DNA of 64,000 nucleotides from assembly GCF_005519465.1 (NCBI RefSeq), contig NZ_CP027858.1:930001-994000 (forward strand), in the 5' to 3' direction. The first letter of the stretch is position 1; each line of letters opens with the position of its first letter. Both the position numbers and the translations under genes were made by a program. Shown in pieces: positions 8,916 through 18,094 of this stretch. The DNA is from Streptomyces clavuligerus (GTDB lineage: Bacteria; Actinomycetota; Actinomycetes; Streptomycetales; Streptomycetaceae). Under the pieces are notes generated by a model that worked only from the letters and a program-made list of their open reading frames with translations, did not search any database and was not told the DNA's origin.

Positions 8916-9075
8916 ATCACTCCGCTGTGCGTCCGCGTATGCGGATCTCATGCACCGCACACGCCGGAATGCTGTGTTCCGCTGTGCAGGAAGCATGGGT
9001 TCCGCAGGGGTGCCCCGACCGAGAAGGCGCCCCTGCGGCCCGTCCGACCTCGAACTCCGATGCGATGAACGGTTG

Positions 9076-9942
9076 TCAAGAGAGCAGGGTGCTCCGGGGC
9101 GGCGGAGCAGTGCCCAGGGGACCGGGGCGGGTGTGGTGGGTGTGCACAACGCGTGCCCAGGCCCGTGCCGCCCGGCCCCACACCTCACGGAGGACCGGTT
9201 CGGCGGCGCCGACCGAGGCGACCGCCGCGTCCGGATCGCCCCCGGCGCGGGCGACGGCGGCGCCGTTCAGCACGGCCCACCGGGCGACGTCCTCGCCCAG
9301 CACCTCGGGGTGGAACTGCACGCCCCAGGCCCGCTCCCCCACCCGGAACGCCTGGTGCGGGCAGTCGTCGCCGGAGATCAGCGGGACCGCGCCCGGGGGC
9401 AGTTCGGTGATCTCGTCCCAGTGCCACTGGGCGGCGGGGACCCCGTCGGGCACCGCCGCGAACAGCGGGTCGTCGTCGGCCGCGGGCAGCCGCCGCAGCG
9501 GCACGGCGCCCACCTCGGGGCCCCGCGCCCGGGCGGCGGTCGCACCGCCGAGGGCGCAGGCCGTGAGCTGGGCGCCCAGGCAGATGCCCAGCAGCGGTAC
9601 GCCGTCGGCGGCGGCCTCCCGTATCAGGGCGCGCACGGCGGGCAGCCAGGGCGCGACGCCGTCGTCGCCGTGGCCGATGGAGCCGCCGAGGACGAGCAGG
9701 GCGCCATGGCCGGCGAGCGTGCCGGGCACCTCGTCGCCCGCCCAGGGGTGCACCAGCCGCAGTTCGAGCCCGGCGGCGGCGAGTTCGGCGCCGAGCATCC
9801 CGGGGCCGACGCCGTCCTCGTGCTGGATCACCAGGACCCGGGGGCGCTCCTCGGGGGCCGCCGCGGTCTCTGTCATGGCCGGGGCCGGTGCCGGTGCCGG
9901 GACCGGTGCCGGTGCCGTGGAGTGGTGCGCTGAGGTCGTCAT
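9076..9942 (-). CDS. Class I glutamine amidotransferase domain protein
   Basis: A 288-residue stand-alone class I amidotransferase of the GMP-synthase-like group, which releases ammonia from glutamine or acts on a gamma-glutamyl compound. The triad is visible: nucleophile C121 in GICLGAQL, H211 and E213 in QFHPEV. The first 35 residues are an Ala/Pro-rich extension; an alternative ATG at 9876 would remove much of it but lacks a ribosome site, whereas the ATG at 9942 has GAGGAG 11 bases upstream. The substrate is unknown. It is on the same strand as ramC but 243 bases upstream, with no evidence of a role in SapB synthesis. Confidence 0.82.
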   Translation of the reverse strand: MTTSAHHSTAPAPVPAPAPAPAMTETAAAPEERPRVLVIQHEDGVGPGMLGAELAAAGLELRLVHPWAGDEVPGTLAGHGALLVLGGSIGHGDDGVAPWLPAVRALIREAAADGVPLLGICLGAQLTACALGGATAARARGPEVGAVPLRRLPAADDDPLFAAVPDGVPAAQWHWDEITELPPGAVPLISGDDCPHQAFRVGERAWGVQFHPEVLGEDVARWAVLNGAAVARAGGDPDAAVASVGAAEPVLREVWGRAARAWARVVHTHHTRPGPLGTAPPPRSTLLS

Positions 9943-10362
9943 GGGTGTCGTGGCTCCTCTGTCGTCGTCCGGTGGGTGCCGTTGCCGTGCCGTGCCATGC
10001 GGTGCGGGCGGTGCGGGTGGCCTTCTCCTCCCTCCCGCCGCTCTCTTTTCCGTCCGGCCCCTCTCTCTTCCGTCCCGCCGCAAACATGGTCGTACGAAAG
10101 AGTCGTGCGAACAGGCCGCGTGCGGTGGGCGGACGGCGGAATCCCGGGCGGACGGGCCGGCCCGCCACGGGGGTTCACCCGGCCGGGGAGGGGGGTCGAC
10201 CGGACGTCACGACGCGCGCGGGACGGCGCCGGCCCGGCCCGGGGCCCTGGCCAAAAGCCGTTCCCTGGGTGGAGATACGGTCGGCTCCACGGAGGCCGGT
10301 CCAGCGGTACGGCCCGTACGGCGGCAGCCGGTGGACAGCGGATACGGAGGAGACCCCAGGCG
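9943..10362. other. Divergent intergenic region, amidotransferase / LacI regulator
   Basis: 420 bases between divergent starts, with no credible coding frame. It should hold both promoters. The LacI-type gene has a strong ribosome site (GGAGGAG, just before the ATG at 10363). I did not find the central-CG palindrome typical of LacI-family operators. Confidence 0.45.
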
Positions 10363-11430
10363 ATGACCGGAACGAGCGCACCGCCGCCGTACCCCGAAGC
10401 GGTGCGGCCGGTCGGCATCAAGGACGTGGCCCGGGCGGCGGGGCTGTCCGCCACCACCGTCTCGCACGCCCTCAGCGGCAAGGGGAAGGTCAGCGCCGAC
10501 ACCCGGGCGCGGGTGCGCGGGATAGCGGACGCGCTGGGCTATCGCCCCGCCGAGCCCTCCCGGGTCCGGCGCGGCGGGCGCACCGGCGTCCTGGGGCTCG
10601 TCGTCGGCCCCGGCGGCGGGGACCCGGCGGGCCCGGTCGGCCGGGGCTACGGCGGCGCGCTCGCCGCGGGGGCCGTGGCGGAGGCCGTCGACCGGGGCCA
10701 CGCCCTGGTCGTGATGCCCGGCGGGCCCGGTGACGACCGGTGGACGGGGGTCCCGGTGGACGGTCTGATCGTGGTGGCCCCGGTGATGGGCGACCCCGCC
10801 GTCACCGAGGCGCGGCGGCGCGGACTCGCCGTCGTCACGGACGGCCGTCCCCCGGCCCCGGAGCACTCCCGCGTCCCGTACGCGCACAGCGACATGGAGC
10901 AGGGCGTACGGCTGGTGATGGAGCATCTGGCCGAGCGCGGGGCACGCCGGGTCGGGCTGCTGACCGGACCGTCGTCCGACGCGTACACGCGCGACAGCGA
11001 GCACGCGTATGTCCGCTGGTGCGCGGGAAGGGCGTGGCCCGCCACGGTGGAACGGGCGGGCGGCGGCGAACCGCCGCTGGACGCGGCCCGTCGGCTGCTG
11101 GCGTCGGAGCGGCGCCCCGACGCGGTGCACGCGCTCCACGAGAGCTACGGCGAGGCGGTGCTGACGGCGGCGGCCGAGCGGGGTCTCGCCGTCCCCGGCG
11201 ATCTGCTGGTGACCGCGATGGGCGACGGCGCCCCGCACCCGGAGCTGACCCTCCTGTCCCGCTCCCCCCGTGCCACGGGCGCACTCTGCGTCACGCTTCT
11301 GATCGACGTCCTGCACGGCGGCAGACCGGAGCCGCGCCCGGTGCCGTGCGCCCTGCTCCCGGGCGCCTCGACCGCCGTCGGCGGCGAACGAGGGCACGCG
11401 CGGCCGGTCCCTGCTCCGCGGACAGCGTGA
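10363..11430 (+). CDS. LacI-family transcriptional regulator
   Basis: A 355-residue LacI/GalR-type repressor. The helix-turn-helix occupies about residues 17-62 (VGIKDVARAAGLSATTVSHA, then an ALGYRP hinge). The remainder is a periplasmic-binding-protein-like effector domain, expected to bind a sugar or related small molecule. The N-terminus has a 16-residue extension before the HTH. The ATG at 10363 follows a GGAGGAG ribosome site. No sugar transporter or glycosidase lies beside it, so its target is unclear; autoregulation and control of the divergent amidotransferase gene are the simplest possibilities. Confidence 0.86.
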   Translation: MTGTSAPPPYPEAVRPVGIKDVARAAGLSATTVSHALSGKGKVSADTRARVRGIADALGYRPAEPSRVRRGGRTGVLGLVVGPGGGDPAGPVGRGYGGALAAGAVAEAVDRGHALVVMPGGPGDDRWTGVPVDGLIVVAPVMGDPAVTEARRRGLAVVTDGRPPAPEHSRVPYAHSDMEQGVRLVMEHLAERGARRVGLLTGPSSDAYTRDSEHAYVRWCAGRAWPATVERAGGGEPPLDAARRLLASERRPDAVHALHESYGEAVLTAAAERGLAVPGDLLVTAMGDGAPHPELTLLSRSPRATGALCVTLLIDVLHGGRPEPRPVPCALLPGASTAVGGERGHARPVPAPRTA

Positions 11431-11535
11431 CGACTGGCCGGAATGCAGGGGTTTCCGACCGGACGGCGTGCAGAGGGCGTCGGGGCGCCCGGGAGGATGG
11501 TCCGCCCGAACGCGGTACGGCGGCCCGGCGGCGGG

Positions 11536-12063
11536 TCAGTCAAGGCCCGGCGGGACCGCGCGGGCGAGCACCCGGGAGCCGCGCCGGGGGTCCAGCGCGT
11601 TCGCCCACACGGGGGGCGCGAACCGCGCGGGGAACGGGGCGAAGCCGTACTTCAGGAACAGCCCGCCGCCCCCGCCGGTCGCGGTGAAGACCGCGCGCAG
11701 CGCCCGGGTCTCGGCGGTGCGCAGCGCGGACCACAGCAGCGCGGAGCCGACACCGCGCCCCTGACTGTGTCCGGCGACGCAGAAGTTGTAGAGGACCCCG
11801 CTGGGGCCCAGCGGCGCCCGGGGGTGGTCCCGCAGGGCGAGGCAGCCCGCGAGGGCGCCGTCGGAGAGTTCGACGACGAGGAAGTCGTCGGCGTCGGCGG
11901 CGTACAGCTCCGGGGGTCTCTCGCGCAGCGCCCCCGAACGGGCGAAGGGGGCCGACAGGGTGTGCAGGGCCGCGGCGTCCTGGGCGCACGCGCGTCGTAC
12001 GAAGACGGCCGCCACCGGTGCGGCGGGCCGTGTCGTGACGGCTTCGGTCCCGGTCAGGGTCAC
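11536..12063 (-). CDS. GNAT family N-acetyltransferase
   Basis: A 175-residue GNAT fold protein that would transfer an acetyl group from acetyl-CoA to an unknown amine. The acetyl-CoA pyrophosphate loop is visible as QGRGVGSALL, preceded by the beta4 strand GVLYNFCVAG and followed by a FLKYGFAPF segment typical of the C-terminal strands. The GTG start at 12063 follows GAGAGGGGA. It converges with the LacI-type gene (105-base gap) and probably stands alone. Confidence 0.82.
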   Translation of the reverse strand: MTLTGTEAVTTRPAAPVAAVFVRRACAQDAAALHTLSAPFARSGALRERPPELYAADADDFLVVELSDGALAGCLALRDHPRAPLGPSGVLYNFCVAGHSQGRGVGSALLWSALRTAETRALRAVFTATGGGGGLFLKYGFAPFPARFAPPVWANALDPRRGSRVLARAVPPGLD

Positions 12064-12341
12064 GGGTTCCCCTCTCTTCGGTCCCCCGGGGGAACACGGT
12101 TCGATGATCGTACCGACGGGGGTGGGCGGGGCCTTGCCGTCCGGTTGACCGCCCGTGCGGAAGCCACCGTTCCGGCAGGGTGCTCACCGGCCGTGGGCAC
12201 GACGGACGGGCGACCGTGCGGCCGGTGGCGCGAGCGCCGCCGCCGGGCGCCGTCCCGGACGTCGGCCCGGAGGTCTGCCCCCGGACGGACGGTCCCGAAC
12301 GGCCGGTCCCGGACCTCCGGCCCCGGACGGACGGTCCCGGG

Positions 12342-12383
12342 GACGCCTGACGTATGACGTATGACGTATGACGCCTGACGTCA
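12342..12383. repeat. Heptamer array TGACGTA
   Basis: Three perfect copies of TGACGTA (12348-12368) are flanked on both sides by GACGCC, and the array runs into TGACGTCAG at the stop codon of the next gene. The rest of the 317-base gap (12064-12380) also holds short direct repeats such as GGACGGACGGTCCC (about 12289 and 12325). Nothing here looks coding. Slippage-prone sequence is the simplest explanation. Confidence 0.75.
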
Positions 12384-13157
12384 GCGGAAGATCGCCATGG
12401 CCTGGACCTCCAGTACCGCGTCCGTCGCGTTCCAGTCCTGCACCTTGCCCAGACAGCGGGCGGAGAACGTGCCCTGGGGCACCTCGTTCCGCAGCCCCTC
12501 CGTGGCACAGGTGACCCGGACCCGCGGCCCTCTGGACGCGTCCTCGGGGTCCCCGTAGGGGGCGAGGAGGACGGTGGACTCGTCGGTCTCGCTGATCTTG
12601 CGGAAGCGCCCCCGGATCAGGACGAAGTCCTCGATGTCCCGCAGCCGTACGGTCCCCCGCGCCCGGGGCACGGGCCCCGCCGCCGCCAGGGCACCGGTGA
12701 GGGCGGCGCCGCGCCGCACGGTCTCGTTGACGAGATCCACATGGACGATGACGTTCCGCGCTTCGAGGACGTCCATGATCACGCCGATCACCGAGATGGG
12801 CTCGGCGACCTCCATGTACTTGCTGACGATCTCCTGGTTGTCCCGCCTGCCGCCGCCCGCGCCCACGCCGAAGACCGTGGCCCGGATGGTGCCGTCGGAG
12901 CTGTCGCTCGTGCGCTGCTCGACCTCCTTGCGGAGGGCGGCGGTGTAGTTGCGCATCTGGTAGTGGTCCATGACCGAGCGGTCGTGGAGGTAGAAGCAGA
13001 TGCTGTACGTCAGATTGCGGTCGCGGCTGTGCCGTCCCCGGGGGAGCAGCAGCACCCCGGCCAGGACCACCAGGGCCACCGCGCCCGCGGCCGTGCACAG
13101 CCACAGCAGCATCCAGGGCCACCAGACCGCCCACCACTCCTCACTGAACACAGCCAC
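12381..13157 (-). CDS. Tryptophan-rich single-pass membrane protein of unknown function
   Basis: 258 residues, no family recognised. The N-terminus is unusually rich in Trp (five within the first 20 residues) and continues into a hydrophobic segment (about 14-38), then a basic stretch RGRHSRDR that should stay in the cytoplasm. The soluble part has a mixed alpha/beta look, with ISVIGVIMDVLEARNVIVHV as a likely core and a strand-rich C-terminus (residues 165-258). The GTG start at 13157 follows AAGGAG and lies inside the end of the upstream vWA gene (17-base overlap). It is the last gene of a three-gene operon, so it probably works with the two solute-binding-like proteins. Confidence 0.75.
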   Translation of the reverse strand: MAVFSEEWWAVWWPWMLLWLCTAAGAVALVVLAGVLLLPRGRHSRDRNLTYSICFYLHDRSVMDHYQMRNYTAALRKEVEQRTSDSSDGTIRATVFGVGAGGGRRDNQEIVSKYMEVAEPISVIGVIMDVLEARNVIVHVDLVNETVRRGAALTGALAAAGPVPRARGTVRLRDIEDFVLIRGRFRKISETDESTVLLAPYGDPEDASRGPRVRVTCATEGLRNEVPQGTFSARCLGKVQDWNATDAVLEVQAMAIFR

Positions 13158-14847
13158 GCATCTCCTTGAAGGCGTCGAGCAGGGGCCGTTCGGTGGCGTC
13201 GAGCAGCCGTCCGCCGGTGGCGCGGGCGGCCCGTCCCAGCTCGTCCGCGTCGGCCTCGCCGTAGCGGACGGCGTAGGTGCGCACCGACGCCACCGGGCCG
13301 GTGCGCGCGCGCTGGGCGCGCAGGAACGCGTCCAGGCTCATGCCCGCGTTGTTCCGGCCGTCGGTCATCAGCACGATGGACAGCGGCCGGGCGGGGTCCT
13401 CGCGGAGCATTCCGGCGGCCGTGCGGTAGGCGGCGTCCAGACCGGACCAGATGGCGGTGGTGGTGTCGAACCCTTCGGACGCCACGAGGGAACGCAGCCG
13501 CTCCAGGTCCCGTTCGCCGCGGTAGGTCACGGTCCGCCGCTCCAGCACCTTCCCGCCGAAGCGCAGGACGGTCAGGGTCTCGCCCCGGTGGAACCGGGCG
13601 AACTTCCCCGTCCGGGAGTCGTCGGCGCCGCTGAGCCCGTCGAACGTGGTGCGCAGCGCCCTGATCCCGGCCCCCCGCATCGAGCCGGAGAAGTCCAGCA
13701 GGAACAGCACCCGGGCCGGGCCGGCGCGCCGGGCGGTGTCGTAGGAGGCCACCAGCCGGTCCACCACCTCCTGCCGGCCGGGGAAGTAGAGGGCGTTGCC
13801 GATGGGTTCGCGGAGGGCGGGGCTGCGGGGCACCGCGGGGTCGATGGGCCGCCGCTGGGTCCGCTCCATGATCCGTTCCTGGACGGGGCGGCTCCGCAGC
13901 CACTCCACGAGCCGGTCGTACGCGGCCCGTTTGCCGGGGTCGAGCAGGAGCAGCGGATAGTCGGAGAGCAGCATGCCGTCCTGGGGGTAGACGATCTCCA
14001 GCGGGGTCCGCAGCACGCCCGCGCGCTTCAGGGTCAGCAGCTCGGACTCATAGGTGATCAGGGCGTCCAGCTCGCCCTGGCGGCGGACGAAGGACTCGCC
14101 GAGCCGTTCCGACGACCCTTCGGTGAGGGTGTGTCCGCTGAAGAAGCCGCGCAGCCGGTCGCAGGAGACGTCGGCGGGGCGGAGCACTCCCCCGGTGCCC
14201 GCCGCGGCGGTGGCGACCCCGACGAGTGCGGCGAGCCCGCTGTTGGTGTGGCGGGGGTCGGCCATGGCGAAGGTGAGACTGCCGTCGGCCGCCGCGTCCG
14301 CGACATCGGCCCAGGAGATCTGCCGGTCGGGGGTGCGGGCGCGGAGCCGCTGGGCGGTCCGGGGCTTCATGCCGATGACGACGGGGGACCGCATGATGGT
14401 GGTGGCGAGGGGTCGTTCGGCGGCGCCGCCCGCGGCCTTGTGCCGGAGTTCGACATAGCGGTCGGAGGCGAGCCAGGCGAGGTCGTGCCGGTAGGAGCCG
14501 GGGGTGAGTTCCCGGCTGGCGTCGACGGTGCCGCGGTACTCCATCTCCAGCCGGATGCCGGTCTGGTGGCGCAGTTCGTCGAGGAGGGGCGCCATGTCGG
14601 CGAGTTCGGTGCCCGCCAGGACGCGCAGGGTGACGGGCCGGGGGCTGTCGGAGGTGCAGGCGGTGCCGGGGGCGAGCAGCAGCACGGCGAGGGCGGGCAC
14701 CAGGCGCCGGGGGCTCCACCGGGGCCGCGGTCCCCGCCGGGGCCGGGAGGGCCGCGCGCGCCGGAAGGCCCCGGGGAGCCGGGAGAGCCGCGCAAGCCCC
14801 GACGGCCCGGGGAGCCGGGAGGGCCGGGGGCCCGCCGGGGTGCTCAC
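13141..14847 (-). CDS. Solute-binding / von Willebrand A fusion lipoprotein
   Basis: 568 residues. After an Arg/Pro-rich leader of about 45 residues comes a hydrophobic stretch and a lipobox-like LAPGTAC, so the protein is probably a surface lipoprotein. Residues about 70-340 resemble a type II periplasmic binding protein (VTLRVLAGTELADM start, HTNSGLAAL ligand loop). Residues about 370-568 form a vWA domain with the metal-ion site DFSGSMRG and a later MTDGRNN. Such fusions are known in actinomycetes but their role is not settled. The long basic leader is odd; a start nearer the hydrophobic segment is possible. The ATG overlaps the upstream gene by four bases (14844-14847), so the pair should be co-translated. 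Confidence 0.82.
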   Translation of the reverse strand: MSTPAGPRPSRLPGPSGLARLSRLPGAFRRARPSRPRRGPRPRWSPRRLVPALAVLLLAPGTACTSDSPRPVTLRVLAGTELADMAPLLDELRHQTGIRLEMEYRGTVDASRELTPGSYRHDLAWLASDRYVELRHKAAGGAAERPLATTIMRSPVVIGMKPRTAQRLRARTPDRQISWADVADAAADGSLTFAMADPRHTNSGLAALVGVATAAAGTGGVLRPADVSCDRLRGFFSGHTLTEGSSERLGESFVRRQGELDALITYESELLTLKRAGVLRTPLEIVYPQDGMLLSDYPLLLLDPGKRAAYDRLVEWLRSRPVQERIMERTQRRPIDPAVPRSPALREPIGNALYFPGRQEVVDRLVASYDTARRAGPARVLFLLDFSGSMRGAGIRALRTTFDGLSGADDSRTGKFARFHRGETLTVLRFGGKVLERRTVTYRGERDLERLRSLVASEGFDTTTAIWSGLDAAYRTAAGMLREDPARPLSIVLMTDGRNNAGMSLDAFLRAQRARTGPVASVRTYAVRYGEADADELGRAARATGGRLLDATERPLLDAFKEMRGCVQ

Positions 14848-16085
14848 CCCGCCTCCTGCGGCGGGCAGTCGCCGACGATGGAGATCATGCGCTCCAGCAG
14901 CCGCAGCCGGGGCATCGCGGCCCGGGTCCCCCCGGCCACCTCGGGGACGGGAATCCGCTGGCCCTCCAGATAGGCGGCGAGCTGGTCCCCCGCGACCTCG
15001 CCGCTCGGGTCGAGGATGCGGAAGCCCAGCTCCATGGCGCGGCGGCGCAGTTCGGGGTCCCGGGTGACGAGTTCACCGAGCCGGTCTCCCTCCTTGTTGA
15101 GGGCGATGAACTGCGGCTGGGTGACATGCTGGCTGTCCGGGTAGAGCAGCACCCGGTCGTCGTCCAGCTTCCCGGATTTGGCCAGGAATTGATCCTGGTA
15201 GCTGAGGTACTGGTGCTCGTAGGTGACGATCACGGGGGCGACCCCCTTGCCCTCCGGGGAGATGTAGGTCCTGAAGACGTCCGCGTGCGGAAGCCCCTGT
15301 TCCATCAGTGGTTTGATGGCGCGGGCCCGGGCGTCCGCCTCTTGGTCGGTGCGCGGGACCTCGCGGTCGCCGTCGCCTCCGCGTCCGCGCCAGGTGAAGG
15401 CGACCAGGGCGAGATAGGTGCCGGCCGAGTTCGCCGTGCAGACGTCGGAACTCTGGGCGAGCATGCGATTGGTGTTGGTGATTCCGTACTTCTGGACGCC
15501 GATGTCGTTCCACTGGCGTCCGGCGTGCACGAATTCCAGGAATTTACGGGTGTTGAGCCGGTAGTAGAGGGGTTTCCCGCCGTCGGACGCGCGCTGTGCG
15601 GTGACGATGCCCACGCTCCGGAGGGCTTCGGCGTACGCGCGGTAGGTGGCGAGCACGAGCGGGCTGACGAACGGCCGGTGGACGGTGGCGAACTCACCGG
15701 ACCGGGAGCGCTGGTGGGTGATCAGATCACCGGCGGGCTGTCCGGAGGGGAAGACGAAGTCGTACGGGGAGAGATCGCGGATCGCGAACTCGCGCGATCC
15801 CACACTGGTGACATGTATCCGGATGTGGTGCTTGAGCAGAATGCGCCGGACCTTCTCGTCCTCGAAGAAATCGCGTTTGGAGGCCATCCGGCCCTCCAGG
15901 GTGGTGACGCGCTCGAAAGGCAGCAGGGCGTTGCCCGAGGTGCCGAGCACGGTGACACCCGTCAGTACCGCCGCCAGCAGCGGCAGGAAGACGACCAGCA
16001 GCCCCCGCCGCGACCAGGGGGACGACACCTGGCGGCGGATCGCCAGCCGGGGTTCCTCCACGGCGGGTCTGTCTCCATCGCTCAC
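14844..16085 (-). CDS. Membrane-anchored solute-binding-like protein
   Basis: 413 residues, first gene of the three-gene operon. Residues about 27-49 form one membrane segment; the rest should lie outside. The exported part has the feel of a diverged substrate-binding protein: it contains the loop CTANSAGTYLALVAF, reminiscent of the TNS-G ligand loop of oxyanion-type binding proteins and of the similar loop in its neighbour. No ABC permease or ATPase is nearby, so transport seems unlikely. Sensing, or presentation of a ligand to the vWA partner, fits better, but this is inference. Confidence 0.75.
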   Translation of the reverse strand: MSDGDRPAVEEPRLAIRRQVSSPWSRRGLLVVFLPLLAAVLTGVTVLGTSGNALLPFERVTTLEGRMASKRDFFEDEKVRRILLKHHIRIHVTSVGSREFAIRDLSPYDFVFPSGQPAGDLITHQRSRSGEFATVHRPFVSPLVLATYRAYAEALRSVGIVTAQRASDGGKPLYYRLNTRKFLEFVHAGRQWNDIGVQKYGITNTNRMLAQSSDVCTANSAGTYLALVAFTWRGRGGDGDREVPRTDQEADARARAIKPLMEQGLPHADVFRTYISPEGKGVAPVIVTYEHQYLSYQDQFLAKSGKLDDDRVLLYPDSQHVTQPQFIALNKEGDRLGELVTRDPELRRRAMELGFRILDPSGEVAGDQLAAYLEGQRIPVPEVAGGTRAAMPRLRLLERMISIVGDCPPQEAG

Positions 16086-16191
16086 GCTGTCCTCCCCGAG
16101 TCCCCCGGCGCGGGCGGATGCCCCGTCCGCGCGCCTCGCGGTCCGGCCACCGGCGTCCCTCCGGTGTCACTGCCATCGGACCCCCGCGGTG

Positions 16192-16890
16192 TTACCGAAC
16201 GGCCACGGGGGTGCCACGGTACGGCACCAACGCCCCTCCGGCAGGCGGTCGTTCGGCGACTCCGAGCCGGACGGCCCACTCCAGGGCGGCGGGGAGCCGG
16301 GACTCGCGGGGCACCGGGGCCGGACTGGTGGCGGAGTCCATCAGATCCATGATCACGGACTCGTTGACGGTGCCCTCCGCGACCCGGGCGACGAACCGTT
16401 CGGCCGCGGCGCGGTCCCGGTATCCGGCGTCGGCGAAGCAGTCCGCGAGCGACCGGTCGTCGAAGATCCCCGCATAGCCGTCGCAGGAGGCGGCGAGACC
16501 GTCGTCGCCGACCCAGTCGGGGTACGGGGCACGCCACCAGCGGCCCTCTTCCCACCAGTACAGATAGCCCAGTTCATAGCTGTCGTTCATTTCCCTGAGC
16601 CGGTCGTGCGGCAGCCATTCGGGGGCGTTGACCAGCAGATCCACGGGCTTGTCGCCCTGGAAGGTGGTGTCGCTGCAATCGGCGTCCTGGCCATAGAAGA
16701 TCGCTTTTCCCTCCGGCCTGAGGACGAGGGTCCACCCGCCGTTGGAATGGGAGCAGGACAGCTCGCAGTCGTTTAACCGGAATCCGGGCCTCGCCATTTT
16801 GGTGACGGCGATCAATACGAGGACGACGGCGCGCTCCCACATGCGCTCGGGCCTGCCCAGCTGTACTGGAATTGCCGGCTCGTTGGTCAT
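16192..16890 (-). CDS. Unknown protein with a TTA codon
   Basis: 232 residues, not recognised. It is acidic and rich in Trp and Tyr (a YLYWWEEGRWWRAPYPDW stretch near the middle), with a short hydrophobic segment near residues 20-31 and Cys residues at DCELSC. The ATG at 16890 follows AGGGGC; longer open sequence upstream lacks a ribosome site. Codon 39 (16774-16776) is TTA, which suggests bldA dependence or recent acquisition. It is 106 bases upstream of the three-gene envelope cassette on the same strand and could be co-transcribed with it. Confidence 0.6.
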   Translation of the reverse strand: MTNEPAIPVQLGRPERMWERAVVLVLIAVTKMARPGFRLNDCELSCSHSNGGWTLVLRPEGKAIFYGQDADCSDTTFQGDKPVDLLVNAPEWLPHDRLREMNDSYELGYLYWWEEGRWWRAPYPDWVGDDGLAASCDGYAGIFDDRSLADCFADAGYRDRAAAERFVARVAEGTVNESVIMDLMDSATSPAPVPRESRLPAALEWAVRLGVAERPPAGGALVPYRGTPVAVR

Positions 16891-16977
16891 TTCTGCCCCT
16901 GCTGTCAACGCTACGTGTTGCTGACCGAACTTTTCAGCGCTACCGAACCATAAGGCCCGACCGAGCGGCGGCGCCAA

Positions 16978-18041
16978 TGCCGCACCCGGTGGGGGTACCG
17001 GGGTCGCGGGACGCAGGCGTCCGCCGGTAAGAGGTGTCCAACCCGTCTGCGGGTGAACGGAGTTGACTTGATTCTGTCCTCTGGAAAGGTATGCGCTTCA
17101 CCGAAGGCGTCAGTTCTCCCTTGGGCAAGGGATAGGGAATTCCCGGACCGTCCGCCGGGGAGGGGGCGTGCGTGTCAGGCGAACGTGCGCCCCCTCGGGG
17201 TACGGCGGGGTACGGGGCCCGGACCGTCCGCCGGGGGGCGGAGCGCCGGTGCCCGTCCGCCCGGCGGGCGGGGCGCGGCCGGACCACGGCCGCTCCGGGC
17301 CGCGCCGGAGGGTGGAACCTCTGTCGGAGTCATGGGGGTGAACGTAGCCCCAGGGCCCGACTCGATGTTCGCATTTGCTTATCGTTTACCGAGACTTCGC
17401 AGTGTTTCTGGCTGGAACTCGCCCCTTTGATGGTCGGGGTGAGCAAACAAACGGTGTGGTTCATGTGAAGGAAGTCCGACCCGGAAGGGCCGGTGACGGG
17501 CCGTTCCCCAGGCAGACCGGGCGCAGACCCGTTACGGCCCCGGTGGCGGACCGTTCCGCCGGGGGCTGGCTCAGGCCGTACGGCAAAGCTGTGCCGGTGC
17601 GATCATCGCCCCTTCCGTCACCACCCCCCGGAACTCCGTCGTACCGGATATGACGCCCGGCCCCGGCCCGTTCCGAGGCCGGGCGGCCCCGGTTCCGACC
17701 GCGAGCGGCCCGATACGGCCCCGGGGTCCGGACGGCCCGTCGCCCGGTGTACGGCCGTGCGACCCGGGGGGGGCGGCTCCGGCGCACTCGGGCTTCGCGC
17801 CCGGCACCGCCGGGCCCTATCGCCCCGTCCGCCGCCCCGGCCCCTCCCGTATCGCCGGGTTCGGCCGGGTAAAGCAGCTCGTACGACCACCTTACGGGGC
17901 GGTCGATCCGTCGCCACGGGTACGGCCGGGAATGGATATACCACTCCAGTAGTACTCCAGACAGTCGCCGCGTTCCGCGCGTGGCGCGCCGATTTCCGTG
18001 CGTTTCCCTGCGGCGAACGGTCCATGTATTCGGCAGCCGGA
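16978..18041. other. 1.1-kb region without a recognisable gene
   Basis: The longest gene-poor stretch in the window. Open frames here are short, Arg/Pro/Gly-rich and lack family resemblance. A noticeably less GC-rich block lies at about 17345-17470, and a TTGACT hexamer at 17062-17067 could be a -35 element, but I see no gene downstream of either. It may carry the promoter of the 16192-16890 gene, a regulatory RNA or decayed sequence. Confidence 0.4.
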
Positions 18042-18079
18042 CGCCCCGGGCCCCGTCGCGGCGGACGGGGCCCGGGGCG
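18042..18079. terminator. Strong hairpin after the RNHCP gene
   Basis: A 16-pair perfect inverted repeat (left arm 18042-18057, CGCCCCGGGCCCCGTC; right arm 18064-18079) with a 6-base loop lies 15 bases beyond the stop of the minus-strand RNHCP gene. It has no U-tract. Confidence 0.75.
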
Positions 18080-18094
18080 GAGGGCGCCCGAGGC

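Noticed and set aside
5878..9933. A 1351-codon open frame on the plus strand across ramC
   Set aside because: It is antisense to ramC and ramS, has Gly/Arg/Glu-biased composition without domains, and arises from the GC3 bias of the real genes.
9076..9942. Amidotransferase as part of the SapB pathway
   Set aside because: Separate by 243 bases, and class III lanthipeptide synthesis needs no such enzyme.
12342..12383. TGACGTA array considered as an operator
   Set aside because: Simple tandem heptamers at a gene's 3' end; better explained by slippage.
12381..16085. The vWA/binding-protein cassette as an ABC importer
   Set aside because: No permease or ATPase gene nearby, and the binding domains are fused or anchored.
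17375..17653. Possible small gene in the low-GC patch
   Set aside because: No ribosome site, no recognisable domain, and codon bias unlike its neighbours.
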